Source of the DNA: Adenanthera pavonina
Lineage: Eukaryota; Streptophyta; Magnoliopsida; Fabales; Fabaceae
Assembly: GCA_026686845.1 (NCBI GenBank)
Contig: JAIVEN010000008.1
Location: 16,708,501 to 16,772,500 of the forward strand
Direction of reading: 5' to 3'
DNA length: 64,000 nt
Shown: in pieces, positions 48,668-61,600 of the stretch
Layout: each line of letters opens with the position of its first letter
Numbering within the stretch: position 1 is the stretch's first letter
Program-made: the position numbers and the translations under genes
The notes under the pieces: model-generated
The model's input: only the letters and a program-made list of their open reading frames with translations
Told to the model about the DNA's origin: nothing
The model's database searches: none

Positions 48668-48937
48668 TCTTTCGATTTTAAATATAAAGTATTTTATCTT
48701 ATTTTTAAATATATGACTATTTTTATAATATGAGATATATAGTATTTATTGTGTATGAACAAAAATATTTATATTTAATTCATGTGAGAGAAAGATAAAA
48801 AAATTCAATGAGAGTAATTTTAGAAAGATATTGTTATTTTTAAAAAAAATTAAGATAATTAACTAATTTTAATTTTTATTTTTGATCCATGTAATTTAGT
48901 TAAATGTGTCTTATATTTAGAATTAAAGGAAGTACAA
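48668..48937. mobile_element. Degenerate Stowaway-like MITE
   Basis: Starts CTTCTTTCGATTTTAAATATAAAG and ends in the mirrored CTTATATTTAGAATTAAAGGAAG. AT-rich, about 270 bp, with no coding. Confidence 0.5.
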
Positions 48938-49109
48938 CATTTTTTATATTTTTAAAATTAAAATATTTTCTTTAAAAACATAATCCAAGACCAAACATCT
49001 TTCACTTGAAGAACTCCAAACCTTCAGCGGGAGTACAATATTTTTAATTTGATATTGTAAAATCTGAATAATCAAGACCTTGTTAGAAAATATATTTTAT
49101 CATATTTTA

Positions 49110-49180
49110 CTCCCTCTGGTTAACCGAATTTACAAGATAAGGTCCTTGTCATTAAAATATTGTAAAAACCAGAGGGACCA
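49110..49180. mobile_element. Very short MITE-like inverted repeat
   Basis: CTCCCTCTGGTT at 49110 is mirrored by AACCAGAGGGA ending at 49177, with TA at both sides. It is only about 70 bp, so probably an internally deleted copy. Confidence 0.55.
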
Positions 49181-50099
49181 TATTCTGATAAGGTCCTGAT
49201 AAAACATACATAAGGTGCTCAACTAATTTCGATGCAAGTATGGCTAATGACGAGAACCTCATAAGAAAACTAATATTAAATGAGAACTTAATCACCACTC
49301 AAACTTTCAATTTTTATTAGCTTCCAATTTTTTTATGTCATATTGCCCAATATTCAGTAATCACTTTAGAGTCCGCCTAATTCAAGCCAAGTCAAGTAGA
49401 AGCACAGCTAGCTTCCAATTTTTATTACTGAAAATGGTGACATACAAATTTTCTTATTTGATCCTCAATTGCCATTTTCCAACCAAAATAATTATTGTGC
49501 ATGTACCATCAAGCTCCACATAAAATGAGATATGTATACTTGAATTTCCAAAAAATTAAAAAAAAACAGATCTGTCTAAAAAATATTTTTTTCCCTTATG
49601 ACACTTAAATTAAATAATGCCTTGATAGTTGATAGCCGTTTAGTTCATCGCGTCACAACAAAACTATGATTCTTAATCATGAAACATAGAAAAACAACAC
49701 TAATTTATATTTTCTGCAGTTCTTAAAAAATGTTCTTTCAGGGATTTTAATACAAACTAAGAAAACTATTAAATGATCTAGAACATTGTAAAGTATAATA
49801 GCATTTTACTAAAATGATCTTAATTAAATGTTCTCTTAAATGAAAGAGCAAAACAATAAAATAAGTCATTGATACTTTATTAAAATTTTAAAATGATAAA
49901 TATTGTGAAAATTTTCAAAAACCCTAAAATGATATTTTTTACAAACCGGAGGGAGTGCCAATTAGTATTTTAACCTTGTTAATGTTTTTTATTCCTTTAA
50001 CATTTCTTTTATGCCATTTAGAAGATATTATTTTCTTTGGCCAATTGGACTTATGGGACTGGATTTATAATACACCGATACTTCAAAAAAGTAGACACA

Positions 50100-52411
50100 T
50101 GTAACACCCTACCTCCTTATACCTCCACACTTAACCAAGAACTTCAAAATCTGACCAAACGTAACCCTGACATCTCAAAACAACACTTCCAATTCCTAAA
50201 CACAGCGGAAACAACTCAAAAGCACCAAAATTTGGGCTGGGGCCGCGACCGCTACAGTACCACCGCTGCTCCGGCCTCCTCTGTCTCAACATCACCACTG
50301 TCTCCTATGGTGTCGCAGCCTGACTTCCTGCGCCGCGGCGCCCCCAGCTGATATCCCATATCAGCAAATTCAACACTCCGGGGCGAACTTCTGACGCGCA
50401 TAACTTTATGTTTCGATCTCCAATTGACTCGATTCCAACTCCTACAAGTCAATCTAGTCCCCCTCTATCCACAGACACCCCTTTTACCTCAATCCAACTC
50501 CGCATGGAGATTCTGGACCCTTGACACCATTTTGGCCCCTTGTTGATCAAAACTCACCACTAACAACCTCCAATTGCCACCAAAGGCAAATGGACACTCC
50601 CAGACCAATCATACAGGTCCAAAACCCCCAAACCAACCTGTCCAAAGAGGTTTTACCTCAAAGGAACCACTCCTCTAAGATTTGACCCCCTTGGAACCCA
50701 ACTTGACCAGATGGGCTACAGGCCCTTACACAAACCAAAAAGGTCCAACAACACTCTGGACTTACCAAGACGGTCATGCTAACTTCTCAACAATATTCAA
50801 TCATATATACCACAAGCATAAACATACATACATACAAACCAGTCTCAACCCTGTCATATATTCATTACAACCCATTCTCTATCCTACTTGGCACAAAATA
50901 CCAATACAGAATACACACGCTACATAGACTATTCCCACGTACACAGCTACTCCCGCGTCTTCTCCGGACTAGTGCCAGAACCGTCATCTGAAAGGTTAGT
51001 TTATGGGAGAGGGGGTGAAACAATGTCTCAGTAACCGGAAACAAGAACCACACATATATATATATACATATATCTCACACAAATCATGAATGCAATATGA
51101 AATGAGTGACATGCATGTTGCCCTCACAGGGACTCCATCCTTATCCTCCCTAACACATATATCATCCATCCTTATCCTCCCTAACATATATATCATCCAT
51201 CCTTATCCTCCCTAACATATATAATCCAACCTTATCCTCCCTAACATATATATATATATATATATCATCATACACCATATCATCATCATATCATCACCAC
51301 TCCATCCGCCATGTATCACAGTCTCACAATGTCATGTGGTGATGCTCATGTATCAACGTATCATCATCATAATGTCATGTATGTAACATATCATATCATC
51401 ATCACCATAGCATCATCATAGTCATAACCATCATCTATCAGTATACATACCACGATATATATATATATATCTAAACAGTACACACAAACGCATCAATATC
51501 GTGGTATGAATGAAACATGCATATATATATACAAGTACCCGTACTATCGTATAACATAGTCAATATAATATAAACAAACACCCGGTTACCTCAATTGTCG
51601 TTACCACACACACACGAGTTCCACAAGCTTCCTTGAACTGTCCAGTACACGTGAACCCCTCTCGATTAGCCAACAACCTTTATCATGTCACAATTCTTCC
51701 ATTAGCACAGTATACCAACAAATCAAACATCGCAATTCAACCACATTAACCTAACCCAAGGTTCCAACACCCTTTTCATGCGTCAATAAGCTCTTAGGGA
51801 TCACTCAAACACTACACAACCTCATATACTTCGGATTCCCAAGAGCCCTAACCAAAAACAACCTAGGGTTAAGCTCTAAACACACATAATCCCTTCAAAA
51901 CTCACATTCAAGTAACAAGAATACCAAAACACGTTCCATTAACCTCAAAACATCCATTTCAATTGGTGGATTTCACCCCAAACCGGAAATCCAACCATAC
52001 AACCGGAAATCCCAAATTTCAACCGAAGAAGATGGAAAGAGAGGAGTAGGGAATGCTTACCCACTTGAATCCAAGCTCCCGATGGACGAGAATCACTCCG
52101 GGACACCGAAAATGCTGAACCCTAGCACTGCTCCTCGTCTCTCTGCGTCGCTCCCTTCATTTTCTTTCTTTCTTTCGCGTCAGACTGATCCGGATTTAAA
52201 CAATTTTTCCGACTCTCGCTGCGGCTCCAGCATGCCTCGCTGCGGCTCCACCAAATTATCCAGAACAATGCCACTGGAAAGCTTCTCGCCGCGGCGGCCC
52301 TGCTCCTCGCCGCGGCGTGGAGCTCCTTCAGACTCCACTTGAGCCTTCCTCCATCCTGTTTCCTCCGGTCCTGAACTCAATGCCAAGAAAAATATCATGA
52401 GGGGCATTACA
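50100..52411. mobile_element. Complete solo LTR, 2.3 kb (probable Ty3/gypsy Tekay/Del-like)
   Basis: 2312 bp, TGTAACACCC to GGGCATTACA, with a perfect 5-bp TSD ACACA (50095-50099 and 52412-52416). Its inverse aligns with 1-2278. GC-rich 'gccgcggcgcc' blocks at 50328 and 52288 stand out against the AT-rich surroundings. No gag or pol is attached, so the lineage is inferred. Confidence 0.9.
51134..51262. repeat. Tandem repeat (about 31 bp) within the solo LTR
   Basis: Four copies of a CCATCCTTATCCTCCCTAAC-ATATATATCAT unit, the last running into a (TA)n tract. Confidence 0.9.
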
Positions 52412-52416
52412 ACACA

Positions 52417-53009
52417 CATGTATCCGATATATGATATGATATGATACGCGTACCATACTTATGTATACATAGCCATATGTACCACTTTATACTCATATGT
52501 ATCGCTTAAAATTTTTATAGTAAAATAAGACCATTTGAAGTTGTTATAAATATTTTATGATTTATTTTAATATTTATACTATAATTTTTAGAATATTTAA
52601 TACACATTTGCCTTTTAACAAGTAAAATTATTAATTATACATATAAATAATTACATAAATAATATTATATATGTATAAATATCACTCGCACTTGTATCAT
52701 AAAATTTTAACAATTGTCGTATCTTCTGTATCATATCTGATACATGTACTTATATTGATACTACATAGGATTAGAGAAACCATATAACATAGATGGTAGT
52801 CCAAAACCCTGACTCCTAACCTATATACTTACATACTCACTTCTTACCAAAGTGGAGCCTCCACCTCTTGGTGATTAGAAGATATTATTTCAAACCCAAT
52901 ACAATACATTATAAACATATCAATTTTTTTAGGCCATATAAACATATCAAATTTAATTATACTAATTTGTGATTTCATCCTTTTACATTTTTTCTTTAAC
53001 TTGATTAGT
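52417..53009. other. AT-rich spacer between two solo LTRs
   Basis: Starts with ATGATATGATATGATAC simple repeats, otherwise AT-rich. No gene seen. Confidence 0.6.
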
Positions 53010-53014
53010 TTTAT

Positions 53015-55710
53015 TGTGATGACCCTATATGCTAATCCCTAAATGATTATTGATAATTAGTACAGGACTGAAGTGGGCCCAGACCGGAGAAAAGGATCAA
53101 ATTTTGAGAAAAGAAGGAGAAGTCGGACAAAGTATCACACCGCAGCGAGGGGCTATGGCCCCATGGCGGATGAGCTTGGATTGGGCTCTGCCCTAATGTT
53201 AGTTAGCACTGATCCTGCGGTGAACTTAAGTGACGTTGAAACACCGGTCGTGCAATATGTTAAAACCAAAAGTCGAACCAGACAACCGAAAAGAAGAAAA
53301 ATGAAGGAAAATAGAGGTAATCTGCTAGGGTTTTGTATTTCCAACCTTGGGGTTTCTGGTATTTGGAAGCTTAGATATTGTTAATAAGCCATCTCTTAAC
53401 TCTCCTCTGCATTATTCTTCAAGTTTTACCGAGGATTTTTCATGATTTTGGCTACAATTCTGGTTTGGGTTGAGTTTCATTGATTAAATTGTGTCTAAAT
53501 GTAATATAGAGGTATTGTTGGGTGTTTCTATGGATTGGGTGTTAGTTTTATGATGTTTAAGTGGTATATTACCTAAAACCCTAACCCTTAAATGTTAATA
53601 TCTTTGGGAATCTGAATCTGTGGTGATGTGATTGTAGTTCTATGAGTTATTGTAGATGTTTTGATGTGTGGGTATACCTTGGATTGCTTTATTGTAGTCA
53701 ATTGGTGCTAGAGATTGATGATTATGTATAATAAGTATTGGTAATTTGCAATGGTAATAAAAATTTGATTATGTATAGGTTGTGATACTGATCAATTGCG
53801 ATCTCTTGACTCCGGGTTGTATTTGGAAAGCATTGAATTTGATTGTGGTTGTTCCATTGGTCTACCGAGGTGTCAAGTGGGTTGGATGGTTGAGGTAACC
53901 AAGGTTTTCTTTCTATGTTTGTGATATATGTTTAGTCATTTTCATATCATAATATACACGCTTGATGTATATATATTTTACCTTTTCATATTATGATATG
54001 TCTTATAGCTCGGTTATGGTAGATCATATTCATATAATGAAATATGTAGCTACACGACTAGTAAATATCTATCCTTATCTCATTATATGATGAAATGGCA
54101 ATATGATGTTGGAGATTATGATAAATGTAAATTGTGATGACTGTTGATATGAAATGATGATTATGCACCTCAGAGGTGTTATATACCTTTATAAGGCATG
54201 CTAGCACATTAGAAAGTGATATATGTTGTCATGTTAGTATGCATTAGGCATTGTCACATTGTGTACATTGTTGGTGCATATGGTTTGGATGATGATTCTC
54301 TATATACCACATGGTATGCCAATCCGCTAAATAGCACATGGGGGCTTGTGTTCAGACAGTGCGGCTTATATATATTCCAATCACTAAATAGTCATTTTAT
54401 GGCTCGGAGACTCAAGCAGCTATGAATTAGGGTGCACCTTTTTTAAATAGCCGTCAATTCAAGTGGTTCAAGGGAAAGAGAGTTATGGTCCAGCCTTTGG
54501 TGCAATGGCCTTTGATCAGGTCATGACCATTGGGAGGAGAGCTGGGTGGTGACCCCAGAATTAGCCGTCATGAGTCGTTAGAAGGGGGCCACTGGTTAAG
54601 GTTACCTTGTCATGGTAACTAGCTCATAGTTTTAGCAGTATATTGATAGGATTGGTGTCTGCATATCATGCATACTGCATTGGTGATGAATTATATATGT
54701 CATTAACATGAAAGTATGATTATGTGTATGTATATGTTTACCTTTGGTTACTGAAACGTATGTCTCACCCCGTGGCTAACAATCCGAGGTAAAGGATCTA
54801 ACTCTAGCAAGGATAAGAAAGGCTTGGGCAAAGAGGATTAAGAGTACAATTGTGGGTGTCGTTGTTCTTTTATTCCTAATGAAGTGCCACTATAGTGATA
54901 TGTAATGTCTTGTGAACCTATGCGATTTGGGGCATGACTGTTGTATGTTTACTATTAAACCCTTTTGTGTGTATTGGATGGCCTACTTGGTGTTGACAGT
55001 CCTAAAACCATGTTAGTGTTATGTTAAATGTTAACTAAGTCTTATACATGTTATGTGATGTGTCTCTCTTAAATGTTAGCTTGTGCTGTACCTGAGGTTA
55101 ATGCCTTTAGTCCACTTTGGGTTTGTATGCCTGGATTGTGGGCCTAGTGCTAGTTTTGGGTCCTTGGTAATTGAAATAGGTATATAGCCCATTAGTTTAA
55201 CTTGGAGTACGAAGGGGGTCAAAACTAAAAGGAATAGTTTTTTCAGGTTAAAACTTTCTTGGGCACACTCCTTGTGCCTTTTATAACCTGTTGGAATGGT
55301 CTTTGAAATGTCAATTGCACATGGGTGGCTATTGGTGGTGTCGAGTTCTTACTTATGGCCAAAAGTGACCAAATCAGTTACTAGTATCCAAAAATCTCTA
55401 TACTGAGTTGGATTCAAGTAAAACTAGTGTCGATAGTTAAATTGGAATAAAGTTGATCTATAGGAGTTGAAATCAAGTCAATCAAAAGTTAGAGTACAAA
55501 ATTGTGTGTGTCAAAAGTTCGGCTGGAAAACCAAAAGTTCTCTTATATGATATTAGCAATTGGCACCGTGGCGCCAAGCATAACAGCCTAATTGAGGCCG
55601 CAATGATACTACAGCTAGTCGCAGCTCCATACGGTTCATTCTCGTTTTGAGTTTTTTTGTGTCTTTTAAGGTTGTAGGTGTTTGTTTTGGATGTTTTAAG
55701 AGGTTTTACA
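53015..55710. mobile_element. Complete solo LTR, 2.7 kb, same family, opposite orientation
   Basis: 2696 bp, TGTGATGACCC to GAGGTTTTACA, with a perfect 5-bp TSD TTTAT (53010-53014 and 55711-55715). It is collinear with 1-2278: the 'ttcaagtggttcaaggg' block near 54458, the 'tgtctcacccc' block near 54760 and the 'gaagggggtcaaaact' block near 55210. The more divergent sequence implies an older insertion than 50100-52411. Non-coding. Confidence 0.88.
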
Positions 55711-55715
55711 TTTAT

Positions 55716-56269
55716 CAAAAAATTCTAATAGATATTCTAACATTGTACTTGAGGCCAAACAAATCTATGCTATTATGTTTACAAAAAAAAAATCTATGCT
55801 ATTACACTACACATCTACTTTGAAAATAATCTATTATAGCATCTTTATAGCTTGATCTAATGGTGAATTTAAGACATTTGAGGTATGCATACTCATAATT
55901 CATAAAGATATTCCCTCTAATTCTTATTATAAGATTTTTTTAACTGAAATATAGAAGCAACAAAAAATATTAGTTAAAATTAGTTAATGAAAGTTAGTAA
56001 ATTTGTCAAAAATTTAAAAAGCTTTCCTAGCTTATCCTTCATAAACTCTTAATATACTCATAAGAAAGAATATCCAATACATCAAAATGTGATGGTATTG
56101 AATTAAGGGCATTTAGGGGAAAAATATTGTGCCTTGTAAAGAGCATAAGGTCTTATGATAAGGACAATGTAAAACTTTTATAAGAGTCCTTACAATAAGG
56201 ACAGGAGGAAGTATAATGTGCATTTATAGAATATGTCTTTTATATGCTAATTATATAACACACACATAT
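55716..56269. other. Spacer with a Stowaway MITE
   Basis: Begins with a copy (about 55725-55850) of a short dispersed repeat also seen near 39330 and 46545, then a MITE at 55911-56211. No gene. Confidence 0.55.
55911..56211. mobile_element. Stowaway-like MITE, well preserved ends
   Basis: Left end TTCCCTCTAATTCTTATTATAAG is mirrored at the right by CTTACAATAAGGACAGGAGGAAG. TA dinucleotides flank both ends (55909-55910, 56212-56213). About 300 bp, with no coding. Confidence 0.8.
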
Positions 56270-56737
56270 AGTTTGGGTCTTTGGGACTAGTATATAGGAT
56301 ATGTGCTCAACATTGGGTCACTATCTTCTAGTGAACAACGCAAAACTGCTAAAACTAATTTTTACTATTAGAAGTCACCTTAATTGTTTGTTCAAATAAC
56401 TTATCTTATAAGTTAGTTAGGATCTTCATAGGGAGAGGAAAAAATGAAGATAATTGAAGGATTTCTTTGTTTCATGGACTACTTTTAATGAAAATTAAGG
56501 CTTAAAACTATGTTTCATTCACATAGGGTAGAGCCCATATATATACATGTGATATTCGAATCTCCTATAATCGAATCACTATCTCTCTATATTAGTATGG
56601 TTGTGATCTATCTATATCATATAGTTATATGAGGTCAAAATAAATATAGATATTATATAGAATATATCAACAACCCGGCATCTAGTTTGGCCTACATCAC
56701 ATGCAAATAATTAATGCATGGGCCATGCATTCCTTCA
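56270..56737 (-). repeat. Probable 3' LTR of the second copia element
   Basis: Ends in CCTTCA at 56737 directly against a purine tract (GAGGGAAAG on the element strand, 56738-56750), the expected PPT/LTR junction after RNase H. The outer limit is a guess; no second LTR is available for comparison. Confidence 0.4.
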
Positions 56738-56744
56738 CTTTCCC

Positions 56745-56842
56745 TCAAGTTAGAGCATGGAAAGTCGAAATGCCTAACTTGCTAACAAGAGTTTGAAGAC
56801 AATATTTGCCAAGGGGCTTGGTAAACATGTTAGCTAGTTCAG
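56745..56842 (-). pseudogene. C-terminal end of the same copia RNase H
   Basis: Encodes TELANMFTKPLGKYCLQTLV and a short tail to a stop, the standard end of copia RNase H. It was separated from the rest of the domain (60200 onward) by the 56843-60190 insertion. Confidence 0.8.
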
Positions 56843-59800
56843 TGTTCACCACCAGGCTATACCACAATCGTACGGGCCGAGGTAATGGTAAAGTGATGAG
56901 CAAAGGATCATTCCCACAGGGACTTAGATCAAAAGTGATCAAATATTAAACATCGCATTTTCAATTAATTGAAGCAAGGCAACTAAATGGTTCACTATTT
57001 AAATAAATAATAAGAGGATAGAAAAGTATATAAAAATAGCAACAATGATGATTAAGAACTTTAGGAATGCAAAGAGACCTAGGATTATTTATCCCCCTTG
57101 TATTTCATAAATACTCAATTAAACTCCTTTTACATTTGCTCTTAATGCTAGATTATGTTAGTTAGGATACTGATTTATTGATATGTGCTCTCTCGAGTCT
57201 CCAAATAAGTGTTTATTTTAATTAATTAATTAATCTCTTAACTAATTAATTAAACTTCCCATTTCGATTCAAATTCTAAAGTGACTATATGAGGTTAGTG
57301 AGTATATCCCTACCCCACTAACAAAACTATCGACTCAATAAGGCAATTTTCAAATTCTCACATAACCTAACTCAAGTTCTCTACTTAATCTAACTTTCTC
57401 AAGTATCACTTAAGTGAACAAGACAATCTTATTGGTGGCCAAACAATAAGAAACATTAAGAATAGAGCTAAATCAACATAAATATAACATTAATCATAAA
57501 TATAAAGGAGAAATGAGCATTCAATCCATACAAGGGTTCAAAATAATCCTGGAAATGGAGCAACTAACCACTCATGTTCAACAAAGCTACAAGAAAATAA
57601 TTCCAAATCATTACAATCATTGAACACAAGTAAGGAAAGGAATGAGGAGATGAAAAAAAAACCAAAGAAGGAAGCTCAAATCCCTTCAATGCTCCAAGCC
57701 CTAACTTTAATCTCCACCAAGAGGCCCAACCTTAGCATATCCAAAGCCTCCAACCCTTCCAAAATGTCCAGATCTCTGCAAATGAAGAAGAGGGGCATTT
57801 AAAACCTAAGGGCCACGAATTTGCTGAAGTCAAAACGCACAACTTTGTAAAAGTTGCAATAGACGTCATGACGTGAATACTGCCATCATGACGAAGCTGT
57901 TCTCTGTTTGAATTTCTTGCTTCTGATTGAGAACTAAGATCATGACTATAAATTTTGGGTCATGGCAGTAGAGCTCTCTGTCTGAATTTCTGATTTGTCT
58001 CTCAAAGTTGTGTAATGAATAGTCATGGCCAAGAAATCTATCTCCATCATCTTAAAGAAGTCTTTTCATACATGTCAAATAGTAATGTGACATGATTAGC
58101 ATCTAACAAGATTTCCTACAAAAAGAGAAACATATTGAGAGCTACTAATGGTCCAAAAATAAAGCTAAAATAAGCATAATTGATAATAAAATGCAAGTAT
58201 AGTGTTGAAACAAGAGTTTTGATGATTCCAAACCAACATTTCAAAAGCTTGGATTGAAGATATCAAAGGAGATCAAAGCTGTCTAAAGTGAAGATTTTCT
58301 AAGTATTTGCAATTAGATCTCTTGTAGAATCTTAGTTTTTGTTATGATTGGGTAAAAGATTTTGATTTGAAGAAAAGATGTTTTCAAACTTTGATTTTAT
58401 GTTAGATCTTTAAATATTTGAAAAACACCCACAAACAGACGAAGGTTGAAAGTTTAAACTGAACTTTCAAGTTGGAAATTCGAACTTTGCCTTTGGAAAT
58501 TCGAATTTCGAGCTAAAACTGAATAAGTCTGGAGAGATGGCTCTCTGTCAGATGAATTTTGGTTGTTCAAAATTTGAATTTTCATCTGGTCTGAAAGAGG
58601 CCTTTTGGTAACAGACGAACTTCACACTCTCAAAATTCGAATTTCAAGTAAAATGAAGTTTGTAAAAACCAAAGAAATTCGTCTGAAACTATGATAAAGT
58701 GCATCTGAAATCAAAATGAAATTGAGTTTGATAAATGCTCTCTGACAGACGAATTTTGAACTTCCAACATTCGAATTTTCATATAAGTCTGATAGATGCT
58801 TCTTTGCAACAGACGAACTTTGAGTCTTCAAAATTCGAATTTTGAACAAAACAAAAATTGAGAAAATAGAAGAAATTCGTCTGAAACTATGTTAAAGTTC
58901 ATATGAGATCAAGAATGATTTAAGTTTCAAAACTGCTCTCTGACAGACGAACTTTGAAACATTAAAATTCGAATTTCAGAAGCTAAGTTCTTGAGTCTGT
59001 TGAAATTAAACATTGACATACGAATGATGTGAACTTGCAACATTCGAATGATGAAGTTAGTCTGAAAAGAGTCTCTCTGACAGACGAACTTTACTCTTCA
59101 ACATTCGAATTTTGAAGAAAATGAACTACTGTGCCTCCTTTTCACGTACTGAGAACAGACGAATTTTGGGCTTCCAAAATTCGAATTTCGAGGGCACTGT
59201 AGAAAATTAAAAACACTGTTCACACTTAACCGAAAAACTTTCTTCTTGAAAATTCGTATGTCACATTGTGAAAATGTTTTGTAAGTTTCAAAATTCAAAT
59301 TTCACTTCATGAATAGACGAACTTCTTGCTGTAACGTTGGAAGCTTTAATCTTCGGTTCCTTCGAAATTCGTCTGTTGACCAACCAAAATTCGAATTTCA
59401 GTATGTCAGAAACATTAAATGCGGTTGGTAAACGGATAGTTTTTCAGAGTAACCGTTGGATAACTTCCCCAACGGATAGATTTAGTCTCTAACGGATATT
59501 TGAGATCTAAATCTATAAATACAACATCATTTGAAGTTGTGGGTAACGAATCAAACTAATATACACCGAATTTCTGCTGAATCTTTTCTCAAAAGCTTTT
59601 ACCCTCTCAACTTCTATACTTGTACTTAAACTTTCATATCTACTTTTTTCAAGAGAGTTATTTCATTGTAATCAATCTACTCTTCATCTTGGAGATAGAT
59701 TTACTTGTGAGGGGTATTCACAAGGGGATTGGGAAGCACATAGTGAAAGTGCTTGGAGAGTTTGAGAGAGCTCAGAAATAGAGCACACTCATGTACTGTG

Positions 59801-60190
59801 GCCTTAGCAAGAAGCCCACTGAAATTCTTGTTGTATAGTGGATAAATCTCAAGAGGTGTCTTGGTGACTGGATGTAGGTCAAGAGAATAGACCGAACCAG
59901 GATAAATCACTGAGTTCTCTTCTCCTTATCTCTACTTTTCACCTTGCTCTGCCTTACGCATTGTTTTCATTATACTGTGATATCTTCACTTACTTCACTT
60001 TATGCAGAAAAATTTTAAACTTCCCAATTCACCCCCCCTCTTGGGAAGTCAGCTTTGCTAACATATAGAGCCCTAATATCCACAATGCACATTTTCCTAA
60101 TTGAGTGTTAAATATTTACAAAATATTCACTAACAACATATAAAACTCAAGGAAAATGTGCTGAAATGGCATAATTTCAAGAGGTTAACA
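56843..60190. mobile_element. LTR-like insertion in the copia RNase H
   Basis: Runs TGTTCACC to GGTTAACA (mirrored ends) with near-identical 5-bp flanks, TTCAG (56838-56842) and TTGAG (60191-60195). Without the nested SIRE LTR it is about 1.48 kb. It includes the 'caaaggatcattcccacagggactt' block near 56904 of a kind common in gypsy-type LTRs of plants. The small frame at 57620-57802 is not convincing. Interpreted as a solo LTR of unknown lineage. Confidence 0.65.
58203..60063 (+). mobile_element. Solo LTR, SIRE-type Ty1/copia, subfamily A
   Basis: 1861 bp from TGTTGAAACAAG to TTTGCTAACA with a perfect 5-bp TSD TATAG (58198-58202 and 60064-60068). It is the inverse counterpart of 2877-4540, sharing the AAATTCGAATTT/CAGACGAA array (about 58435-59405) and the CCTCTTGGGAAG right end. 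Minus-strand frames here are repeat artefacts. Confidence 0.92.
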
Positions 60191-60199
60191 TTGAGCCCC

Positions 60200-61600
60200 T
60201 GTCCAAATCTTTCGAGGTGCGATTTCCTTTGACTGTACTTGCTCTCATTCAAAATCACAAACCATCTCTACATGTTTGGTATGTTCATGAAAGAAGGGAT
60301 TCTCAACAATGAGAAGTACAGCTTTATTATCACAGTATAATGGTTTGGGATTGGCATAAGGAGAGCCAAGTTCTGTCAAAAGCCAATGCAGCCAAATTAT
60401 TTCACTAACCATATTTGCCATAGCACGATATTTGTCTTTAGTTGATGACTTAGCCACCACAATTTGATATTTAGTCCTCTATGATACTGGAGAGCCTCCT
60501 AATTTAATAATGTAGCCAGTACAAGATCTTTGTGTAAGTGGGCATCCAGCCCAATTAGAATCACAATATGCTTCAAGTGAAAGATCACCATGACTTGGTA
60601 ATAAGATATGCCTTGTCTTGGGGTGGCCTTAAGGTAACGAAGTACACGCTTACAGGCATCCATATCCATCTATTTTGATGAACTCACGAACTAACTGAGA
60701 ATGTTGACGGCATAGGTAAGATTAGGCCAAGTGACTGTTAAGTATACTAGTCTAAACACTTGTAACGTTCAGCATCAACATAAGGTTTATCATCGCAAAG
60801 TTGAAACTTACAGTTTTGTTGCATCAGGAAAGCAGTAGGCCGACATCCCTCCATCCCTTTCTCTTTGAGTATGTTTAAAGCATATTTGGGTTGGCTAAGT
60901 ATAATAGCAGATGGTGAACGTGGAACTTCAATGCCTAGAAAATGCTTTATGGAACCAAGATCCTTAATGCTAAAGTTCTCATGCAGATAGTTTTTGACCT
61001 ATTACATATGGGGTTCATGATTGCTTGTAAGGATGACATCATCCACATATATAAGAGTTATGGTGATGACTTCTTCTTTCCTGAAGATGAAAATTGAATG
61101 ATCTATCCTGGATTCCCTGAAACCAATAGATAAAAGTGCCACTGTATACTCGGGATACCAATTTCGTGAGGCTTGGTGAAGACTATATAATAACTTCATC
61201 AAGTGACAAAACCTTGTATCTCCATCATGGGCATAGCCTTATGGAATTTTCATACATACTTCTTCATGTAAGTCACCATGAAGAAATATGTTATTCACAT
61301 CCATCTAATGAACTTTCCATTGCCTCTTAGCTGCCATGGCCAGTAGTGTTTGAACTATAACAAGCTTCACAACCAAGGTGAAAGTTTCATGAAAATCGAT
61401 CCCCTCTTGTGTGAAGCCTTTTGCAACGAGATGTTCCTTGTATCTTTCTATCTCTCCATTAGGTTTATATTTGATTTTATATACCCATTTAGAGTCAATT
61501 TCATGCTTTCCCAGTGGTAGTTGTTCTAGTGTCTAGGTCCCGTTTCTCAAATGTTTTTATCTCTCGTTACATGGCCTTTCTCCAATGTTTATATTACTTT
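60200..61600 (-). pseudogene. Copia reverse transcriptase and most of RNase H, broken
   Basis: Open islands at 61202-61002 (RT with LYSLHQASRNWY and catalytic YVDDVILTSN) and 60460-60245 (RNase H with STKDKYRAMAN and CDNKAVLLIVENP). Coding-like sequence extends upstream through SKWVYKIKYKPNGEIERYKE near 61470, the RT start, with stops. It continues past the inserted LTR at 56850-56745. Confidence 0.85.

Larger units (their letters stand above)
47697..50094. other. Chitinase 3' flank and AT-rich intergenic DNA
   Basis: Just after the stop come tandem-like 'agttggc-tta' pieces, an AATAAATAAA poly(A)-signal candidate at about 47780 and an A-run at 47804-47818. The remainder is AT-rich with two MITE-like segments. 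The plus frame at 48213-48530 has no recognisable product. Confidence 0.5.

Noticed and set aside
52082..52419. Overlapping ORFs of 79-86 codons in the GC-rich end of the solo LTR
   Set aside because: They lie wholly inside the LTR with defined ends and TSD, are Ser/Arg/Pro biased, and have no homologous frame in the related LTRs.
53073..53384. 103-codon plus ORF with basic N-terminus
   Set aside because: It sits at the start of the solo LTR 53015-55710; the frame is not kept in relatives and the composition is unremarkable.
58622..59298. Minus-strand ORFs within 58203-60063
   Set aside because: Products are translations of the TTCGAA/CAGACGAA array, and equivalent frames occur in the other subfamily A LTR at 3489-3734.
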